Positions 56,666 to 64,000 of a stretch of DNA of 64,000 bases are shown piece after piece (the stretch's first letter is position 1; each line of letters opens with the position of its first letter). A program made the translations under genes and the position numbers. Below the pieces are notes generated by a model, which saw nothing but the letters and a program-made list of their open reading frames with translations, did not search any database and had not been told where the DNA came from. The DNA is from Reticulascus tulasneorum (lineage: Eukaryota; Ascomycota; Sordariomycetes; Glomerellales; Reticulascaceae): contig LSAX01000003.1 in NCBI GenBank assembly GCA_001557505.1, positions 1,054,001-1,118,000 on the forward strand, in the 5' to 3' direction.

Positions 56666-57064
56666 ATGCGTCTATCAATCGTTATTGTCTCGCTCTTGCC
56701 CCTGGGCACACTCGCTGCCCTCAACGGACGGTGTACTGGAAGCAAGGCGACGGGTCAGTGGAAGGACCGCGGGATATGCGTCAAGACATCTTCTTGCAAG
56801 AAGTATAAGGGCAAGACAACCAGTGGTGCCTGCCCATACGACCCCGACGATGTCAAGTGCTGTGTTGTCGACTCCTGCGGACCCATTCCGGACGGTTTTG
56901 GTGGTCCATACTCAAGTTGCGAGTGGACGTCTAACCAGTGCGACTTTGGCAACTGGCTGAATAGTAAATGACCGCCGTACGAACGTGGTGGGGACCATCC
57001 AGACTAACGAGCTACAGATCGTTGCCCTGGCGGAAGCAACTTCAAATGCTGCATCATTCCGTAA
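56666..57064 (+). CDS. Small secreted protein with repeated Cys module
   Basis: Exons 56666-56963 and 57018-57064, giving 114 aa. The 54-nt intron (GTAAAT...CTACAG) adds a short second exon that ends RCPGGSNFKCCIIP; without it the frame stops after LNSK. Signal peptide MRLSIVIVSLLPLGTLA. The mature protein has two similar Cys modules: CTGSKATGQWKDRGICV with ACPYDPDDVKCCV, and SSCEWTSNQC with RCPGGSNFKCC. Ten cysteines would pair fully. This arrangement is also found, as I recall, in the N-terminal extension of some fungal secreted lysozyme-like or peptidoglycan-acting enzymes, but no catalytic domain is present here. Wall- or glycan-binding is a guess; effector-like by size. Confidence 0.72.
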
Positions 57065-58231
57065 TCAACACACCTGACGGTACAGCCTGCACACGTAACA
57101 CCGGCCAAAGTACTCCTCATCACGCGGGTGCATAAGACGACTTGCGTGTGTGATAAAAGATCGAGGCATTAGGAATTGCTTTCTCATATACTCCTACAGG
57201 AGCTCGGTGTTTGCATCCGTTGGAAAATCGAACACCAAGCACACATTGAGCTGTAGCGTTTGGAATCACAACACCACACTGTCTTCCGAGTCTGCCGGGA
57301 GCTCCAAAGCTACCTATCACCACCATGTATATATTTCGTAGATACGCAGTGTTGGGACGTTACTGGCAGATGTAGGAAACCTTGCTGGAAGAGCTGTTCC
57401 TGTGCTTGAGCCATACTACTAGATATCTTGACAATCAAAGAAATGTCGAATCAAGTGCCACAAATACACCGTCGTACCACATGCTCAAAATATGATACGA
57501 GACTCTCAAGATTCTGCGTATCTTGCCCCAGCAACTCTCATGGTGTGTGACTAATCCCAAATCTTCTTCGTTAAGTAATCTGAGGGGTGGACTGTTCAAG
57601 CCTGGACCTATGGAGCAAGTGGGCGAGTGCCTGCAATGGGTTGAAGTTGGGAAGGATATCGCGTCACTGATTAATTATTCGATCAGCGAGGAAAGCTTGC
57701 TATTCATCATGCAAATGTGAAGGTCGGGCTACTGGGGATTGGCTACCATTTTAGACCTCGAAGCAGTAGGTATCAGACTCCTCTATTCCTATTACGCATC
57801 CTTCTACTTCATAACTGACCAATGCCCTCGCCAGCCGTTTTGTGGAAAGAGTGCCACGCGAGGGACCTTCACACCAGAAGAATGGTATGCTCGACCCCGT
57901 CTCTATCATCTCCTCCAGAGTTGTGTCTCATAGCTAACGCTAACATTTACCTGAACTCCCATCTGTACCATGGCATGGGGAATATCATGAGCTCTCCATC
58001 ATAGTTCACACAATCTGTACGGCAGAATTCTCATCTACTAGCATTCGCTTTTCTATAATCAACTATTTACGCCCAGCTGATCTAGTGTTTTCAAGAAGAG
58101 AAAGGAGTAGGCTAGAGGGCACGGGAACGCAGTGTGCCTACCGTAGCACTTAATCTTCAACGTTGCCGCATATCCAAGTGGGAAGGCAAGCCCAATATCT
58201 TTTAGTTGCAAAGGTCTATTCCGGTATCGAC
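57065..58231. other. Intergenic interval
   Basis: About 1.17 kb between two converging genes, with only short unsupported frames (for example 57523-57720). Confidence 0.5.
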
Positions 58232-60679
58232 TCAATAAACACCAAGCAGCACGTCGTCTGCGCCCAACGCCAAGCAAGTCGATGGCTGGACTCCGTTTGT
58301 CTCCGGCACCACCGGGCCCACGTTGTCGTCACTGAAGTTGTAGATGATCGCGTTCGAAATATCCTTTGTCATTTCGGAATCGCCCCAGTTCTGCGGTGCA
58401 AACATGATGCTCGAGTGCGCCTCCGACATGAGCGTGTTAGGGACGTCCTCAGAGCGCGTGAAGTGGTGCATCCCCAAGTTAACCCACGCGACGAGATCCT
58501 CCTGCACGAGACTCTCCCCGTCGAAGAACTTGTGAAACTCGACGAGCGGCGCCTCGGGGACGTTCTGATTGAGAGCGGCGGAGGACGCGGGCTCGGTGTC
58601 GTGGTGGCGCGAGACAGCGAAGGGCTGCTTGGCAAACTCGGCCGACTTGAGGAAGAACGGCGAGTTCTTGGACGCGAGGACGACATTAGACAGGCCCGGG
58701 AGGATGCGGTAACCGCGGGACTCGCCCCATTTGTTCTTCTGCTCTTTGTTGACGATGGTGTACATGCTCTGCCCATTTGCGGGGAGGGGTAGGAGACCGT
58801 CGTCCTCGGATTGGATTTCGGATATGTTGTACCGCATCATCTCAAAGGCACCGCGCTCGGGGAACCAGGGCTGGGTGATGTTCTCGACAATGATTTCCGT
58901 CTTGACGAAGGTGTTCTTCTCGTCGACGAGGTCAAAGTCGGCTTTGAAGTTCATTACGTGGTTGTGCAACGTGCCTGCGATCGTCTGCTCGATGCGTGGC
59001 CCCCAGCGGCCCTCGTCGTCGGGACGGTAGTAGTTGGCCTGGACGTATCCTGACGCGTGGGCGTCGACGCTGATGGTGCCGTCGACGTAGAAGCCGTAGT
59101 CCCAGAGGTAATCGTAGTTACCCACCGTCGCGATCATGCGTACCACGAGCTTGGAGCCCTTGGTCGACTGGGAGTAGTACGAGCGGTCCGTGTGGCGGGT
59201 GATGGGGACGCCGATGTCGGTCTCGAATATGCAGATGCTGTTGATCTTCGTATTGGACTTCAGCCCCTGGGTGTATGTCCCGTTCAGATACGTTGCCTGG
59301 TAAGGGCAGTCATACCCCGGGATCAGCCGGCTTGCCTGGAGCCCAATACCGTAGTAACGATCCATGTACGCTGTGCTAGCTTGGAAGGGATTGTTTCCGG
59401 CGTACTGGGCGATAGCATCTATGGAAGACCTATTAGTTATGTGTCATGCATTTGAGGGGACCTGCAAGCAGGCGGGGCCTCACCTTGAAGTGATAGCTCG
59501 TAGAGGATCCGTTCATCCTTGAACTTGATATCGTAGAACTGGATGCCAACATCCCGGTCGAAACGGGTGTAGAACTTCCACCCAAGGTACTCAACGTAAT
59601 TGTTCACTTTGTCGATCTTGAATCTCTTCCCATCCAGTGCAAGGACTGTAGGCGCCATCCTATCTTCCAGCTCCCGCACTGGTCCTGTGCGGTCCTTTCT
59701 CAGGAACTCAGTATCCTCCGTTGGTGGTGGAGACTTTTCGACCTCGCCAGATTCCCACGCCGCACGGAACTCGGCGATCGTCTGGTAAATCTTGAGGTTG
59801 TAGAGGATCATCCGCAAATGATAAAGAGACGGATCGTTGCCGCTAACATCGAAACTGACGTACAGGTCGGATGGCTGGTCGTACGGGGCCAACCCGACCC
59901 GCCGCCACGGCGTCCAGATCACACCCGTAGTGCCGTCTGTTGAGGTGGGGTTCTGGGCGAAGTAGGTTCCGTTGCTGCGAGGATCGTCGCCCCCATAGAA
60001 GGCAAAGTGGACGAGGTCGAGCGTGATATCAGCAATGCTCGACATGGCCTCTGCAATTACTCCGTCGATGGCGGCGGAGCGGACCGAGTCCATGAAGCCA
60101 CCGTTCAGCAGGATCTTGCTCTTGTTGGGTCCGTTGTACATGTAATCCAGGGTCTGTAGCTTGGTCTTGCAAGAGATGGGGAGAGGGCCGACCTGGTTGA
60201 AAGCGATTAGCTGAGCACACAGCACGAGCGATCGGATATCGATCGCAGGACAATTTGCTTACAAAGTATTCCGATACAGTCGGAATCGAATGCGAACCCT
60301 CGTTGAGCACAACGCGGGCGTATCTGGGCACCGTGCCATTGCTGTCGAGGTATGACAGCACGTCAGTCTTGTTCGGCTTCAGTACCTCGATGTGGGCGAT
60401 GTAGTTGTCGCTGAGAGATAGCGTGGGACTCGAGTTGTTGGTGAGATTGAGCGCCAGCGAGGGCGAAAAAAGCCAAGATGCCACGGAGCCAATTTCCTCC
60501 ACAGTCAGCGCGGCGAACGGGTTCGCCTTCGGAGCTGTCACGAGGACATCGACTGGAGCGGGACACGTGTCGCGTGTCTTGATAGATCTCCGACTGTTCC
60601 ATGCTCGACTTGGATCCGGAGCGGCGGCTGAAAGGCCAAGGAGGCCAAACAGCGCGACAGAGAGAAAGATGGGCTGCAT
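58232..60679 (-). CDS. Secreted copper amine oxidase
   Basis: Exons 60263-60679, 59484-60192 and 58232-59418 on the minus strand, giving 770 aa. A signal peptide (MQPIFLSVALFGLLGLSAAAP) means it is exported; many fungal relatives are peroxisomal, so this is the secreted type. The catalytic domain shows VGNYDYLWDYGFYVDG, where the tyrosine of NYDY becomes the topaquinone cofactor. LHNHVMNF supplies two copper histidines and MHHFTRSED the third. Several Asn-x-Ser/Thr sites fit secretion. It oxidises primary amines to aldehydes with release of NH3 and H2O2, giving nitrogen from amines and possibly peroxide outside the cell. All splice phases fit and both introns are short (about 65-70 nt). Confidence 0.94.
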
Positions 60680-62020
60680 CGTGAGGCTTAGACCTATATA
60701 TCAGGTGTTCTTTGGAGCAGATAGCCTTTAAGCTTGAAGTCTATTCTCTGAGGACATAGTTCAACCACATGTAGGCGGGCTGGTCGTCTTATATCTGACG
60801 ATGGGGCCTTGTTGGCAAGTTCGTCATCCGAGGGGAGGCTGGCTATACTGCAGTCTGTCCCCGATAGCGGTCACCATCTCGTAGCACGATTCGAGTCTCG
60901 GGTGAAGTTCTTGCATCATATCACCGAGCTACCATGAATATTAGCCGACTTAGAGAGCAAAGCTGCATGTGTCATGGAGCTACCCGGAAGAACCTTGAGT
61001 CATTCAGAGGATAGTGATAAGAGAGATGTACCTGACAAGGCATGATCACGTAAACAGCAAGACGTGGAGAGAATTCATCGGTGGTGATCTGCGGACGAAA
61101 AGAAACTCGGGCTATTGTTCTCTAGGGATCGCGTGTCCGTATTCGGTCGCTCTCGAATGACTATCTACTACCACAATGCCCTATTGGTAGTTCACAGTAA
61201 TGTGAACAACGTGGGCGTGCTAGACACGACAAGGCCATGCAGGTGCAACCGCCGGTCCAAACTACCGGACCCGTCAGTTCTTAAGCTATACCGTTTCTGG
61301 TCATGATATCCCGACCCTGGAGATAAGCGCCGGACTGGTCGTTACGAGGGAGCTTGACAAAAGAAAAGTGGTGCCGTCTTGTAATGTACAGGGTCCTTCC
61401 CATCTACCTAGCTCGAGACTACAGATCTTCCAAAAGATTTTCTTGGTTTCTTGAAAATGAGGTAGGGGCTGGTAGCAGCACAGTCATTCAATGTTTATCG
61501 TCTTCTGGTTTGCGGCATATGTTAGGAGTCGTGGGATTGGGGCCGATCTCTAGGTGTACGTCCTGACAGCTTCACTAGAACTCTGCCGTCGCATTGGAAG
61601 CCGGTTCTTGACCAGAATGCAGGACTGTCCATCTGGGCCAGAAGAAACCTCGACAGTGGTGGCTATAACTTTCCGAGCCTCGATTACCTAGCCACTTGTA
61701 ATCATGAAGGGAGGGGCCGGCCCAGAACCTTATCACACTAGCCTCCTAGCTGCAGAGACACGACAGAGAACCCGAGCATTGTGGGCACTAATGCGGGGAA
61801 TAATCGCTGATAGAAGGCCTGCAAGTGCGAAGGCTACAGTTCGCAGCCGCTAGAATGAAAGGCAATGCACGATATAAGGCGGACGCGTATCCTAATGCAG
61901 GCATGATACCCTACATTGCCATTTCTAAGCATTCCCCCACTCATAGCACCCGCTCCCTACCTTGCCGTGACATAAGAGGTGACATAAGGTCCAACGTTGA
62001 CTCCCCTCGATATCAACGCC
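60680..62020. other. Divergent promoter region of amine oxidase and third regulator
   Basis: About 1.34 kb between divergent genes. No gene is recognised. Since the regulator's first coding exon is only 34 bp, further 5' untranslated exons in this interval are possible. Confidence 0.45.
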
Positions 62021-63689
62021 ATGCAAGCAGGATATCATCGCCGTTCCAGGCAAGGTCAGTCTAGTATATCCACATGCTTGGCCATCGCTTCCCGGGTTAC
62101 CAAGAAGCTCGGCGCCAGACTAACTTTTCCTTGAAGGATGCTTGACTTGTCGAGCTGTTCGGATCAAGTGCGACGAGACACATCCAACGTGCTTGGAGTG
62201 CCGACGCCGTGGAGTGACCTGCGGTGGCTACTCACAACGGCTGAAATGGATGACGGACGTCGGCACGGGCACCCAGACCGCCCAATGCACACCGGAGGCA
62301 CGCGAAAGCGGGCTTGTGCGGCACCGGGGACCCCAGTCACATACCAGTGAAGCCTGGCGCGTCGACACCGCACCCAAGAGGAATCCAAACACCGGCCCAG
62401 CCCTCAGGTCCGCCGACGACGTTGCCATCTTTCTTCACTGGACGCGGATGCTCCCGGAACTGGTCTACCCCAACCCAGACAGGTATCGCAACATCGCCGA
62501 CCGCTACCTCTCTTTCATATGGGACCCCGAATCAGTTTTACTGCCCGCGATTTTGGCATCTGGGGCAGCACATCTTGCCGCGTTGGGGGTCATGTCTCAG
62601 ATCAAAGTCCTGGAACGGAAGCAGACGGCCTTGCGCACACTACTCCGGGCCCTCCGACTTGCCACGACTCTCCAGCATATCCCGGCACACTTCCACGACT
62701 CGACCATTTCCGCGTCCATGGCGATTGCCGGCCTCGAGGTCACGCAAGGATCAGGCCATTCGGCAGTGGTAACTCTACTCACCGGAATCAAGTCCCAAAT
62801 CGAGCTGCGATCGAGTCTACAACATGCACAACTCAGATACTCAGCGTCCGCGTCTGACCTCCACGATTGCAGCTACATGCTGGTCTCCAACATCAAGATG
62901 ATGGCCTATTTCGACGTCATGTGCTGCGTTCCTTGCGCGAGGCGGCCGATTGTAGACCGAGAATTCTGGAACAAATATGTGCTATGCTATTGCGACGATG
63001 CCGAGGATCTGCGTCGTGAGCCGGACGTGGTGCTGGGCTATTGCACCAAGATCTTTCCTTACGTCGGCGAGGCTGCGGCACTGGTTGACAGCTTCTTGGA
63101 CGGGACCACAAACTCAGAGGATTTCTCGGCGACAAGTCAGCGAATACTCCAGAGTTTGGGTGATTGCTGCGACGAACTGCCCTTGGCCATTCTGCAACCG
63201 TTCCCTGCCGAGCTATTCTCGTCTTCCGACAGTCGGAGCATAAGCACAGCCAATGCCTGCATCGCCGCCGCCCAGGCGCACAGCTTGGCCACACAGATCT
63301 TTCTCCGACGGGCCGGTGAAGGCGGAAGAGCCGGTAGCGAATACCATTCATCACTCCGAGACGGTTTACTCGATGCCGTTTCCCGGGTCTCTCTTGATAC
63401 CAGCGCGGCCACGATGATGATCTGGCCCATGTTTGTCTTGGGATGCGAGGCCGTAGCTAGGTCCGATCTGCGATGTGAGATTACAGTCCGCTTTGAGCAG
63501 ATGATGGACAAGCAGAAGATACTGAACATCAACGTGGCTTTGGAGGCCTTGCAGCAACGTATCTGGACCCTGGGAGAGGAGACACGCAAAGGTCACTCTT
63601 CTGGTGCAACAGACGGGCAGGCCGGCTTTTCCCAAAGCCAATGGGTACAGTACTGCTGGCAAGAAAAGTTAGAATTGTGCTTGGCATAG
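62021..63689 (+). CDS. Zn2Cys6 transcription factor (third)
   Basis: Exons 62021-62054 and 62137-63689, giving 528 aa. The tiny first exon codes MQAGYHRRSRQ and is spliced, with a GACTAAC branch site near the acceptor, straight into the zinc cluster GCLTCRAVRIKCDETHPTCLEC. The cluster spacing is C-x2-C-x6-C-x6-C-x2-C-x6-C. The rest is the fungal-specific transcription-factor domain of the DUF3468 / 'transcription factor domain 2' kind (PDRYRNIADRYLSFIWDPESV; LPAILASGAAHLAAL). It is unrelated in detail to the two regulators at 28-36 kb. It sits divergent from the copper amine oxidase across 1.3 kb, so control of amine use is possible but unproven. Nuclear. Confidence 0.86.
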
Positions 63690-64000
63690 CTCCTTTCACA
63701 ATGATAACGTGGAAATTAGAACTGGGAAACAGGATGGGAAGAGTATAACTTCTGGGCGGATATTCCGGATGATATTATAGGGTATTCATAACTAAGGTAC
63801 CTACTAATAACTAGAGATCACGATATGACCATCTTAATGCCCTAAATGACGCGGGGCGAAAGAGTAGGGACAGTTAAAGTGCATTCTCGCTGCTGGGCAC
63901 GCAAATAGGTAGTTATTAGTCGTGATCTGCGTACCAATATGCCCCTGTCCAAATTTTGGTGGGGGGCCTTTAGATATGTAAGCCAGCTTGTAGCTCCAAA
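63690..64000. other. Window end, no gene seen
   Basis: 311 bp downstream of the third regulator, AT-rich, presumably its 3' untranslated region and spacer. Confidence 0.5.

Noticed and set aside
58163..58792. 209-codon plus-strand frame
   Set aside because: Antisense to the copper amine oxidase and rich in Arg/Val/His by frame effect; no start context or domain.
1..64000. CRISPR array, rRNA genes, replication origin
   Set aside because: No regular spacer-repeat pattern or rRNA sequence; the window is eukaryotic and no origin is recognisable by sequence.

Overview
This window is chromosomal DNA of a filamentous ascomycete (Pezizomycotina). The evidence is intron-rich genes with short introns (mostly 50-60 nt, GTAAGT-type donors, CTNAC-like branch sites), Zn2Cys6 regulators, fungus-specific families (GH28 polygalacturonase, expansin-like protein, small secreted cysteine-rich proteins, viroplasmin-domain protein, fungal STAND/ankyrin N-terminus) and a Tc1-type transposon. 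The secreted repertoire (pectinase, expansin-like wall loosener, at least four small secreted Cys-rich proteins, secreted copper amine oxidase, secreted nuclease-like protein) suggests a plant-associated or soil species. The species itself cannot be named from the sequence. Spliced models were built by hand; in almost every case the exon lengths sum to an intact reading frame.

Layout. 0.5-4.6 kb: a secreted protein with a NucA/NucB-type nuclease motif (530-2794), followed on the same strand by a protein with SMI1/KNR4 (SUKH)-like features (3621-4586). In bacteria these two families form toxin-immunity pairs. 6.8-11.2 kb: a six-Cys secreted protein, a kynurenine-type aminotransferase (minus) and an expansin-like protein with a 21-bp repeat (minus). 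13.3-18.1 kb: a cytochrome P450, a two-domain viroplasmin protein and an LRR/F-box-like protein. 18.1-21.4 kb: gene-poor DNA with possible decayed coding remnants. 21.4-27.4 kb: a large glycosylated membrane protein, a relic of a HET-like protein and an ankyrin protein with a STAND-type N-terminus (minus).

28.6-37.9 kb: a compact group consisting of a Zn2Cys6 regulator (minus), a divergent MCT-type MFS transporter (plus), a second paralogous Zn2Cys6 regulator (minus) and a divergent FAD monooxygenase (plus). Both divergent promoters contain repeated CCG/CGG-bearing motifs, the half-site type bound by Zn2Cys6 proteins. This looks like a small self-regulated catabolic, detoxification or export module.

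38.4-48.4 kb: a second six-Cys secreted protein, paralogous to the one at 6.8 kb and sharing its intron position and phase; a small conserved hypothetical; a frameshifted NACHT/ankyrin relic; a TauD-like dioxygenase; an endopolygalacturonase; and another small secreted protein. 49.1-57.1 kb: an 11-exon ABCC transporter, a Tc1/mariner element with intact ends but an interrupted transposase, and a small secreted protein with a duplicated Cys module. 58.2-63.7 kb: a secreted copper amine oxidase (minus) and a third Zn2Cys6 regulator (plus).

No tRNA, rRNA, CRISPR array or polyketide/non-ribosomal peptide synthase was seen.
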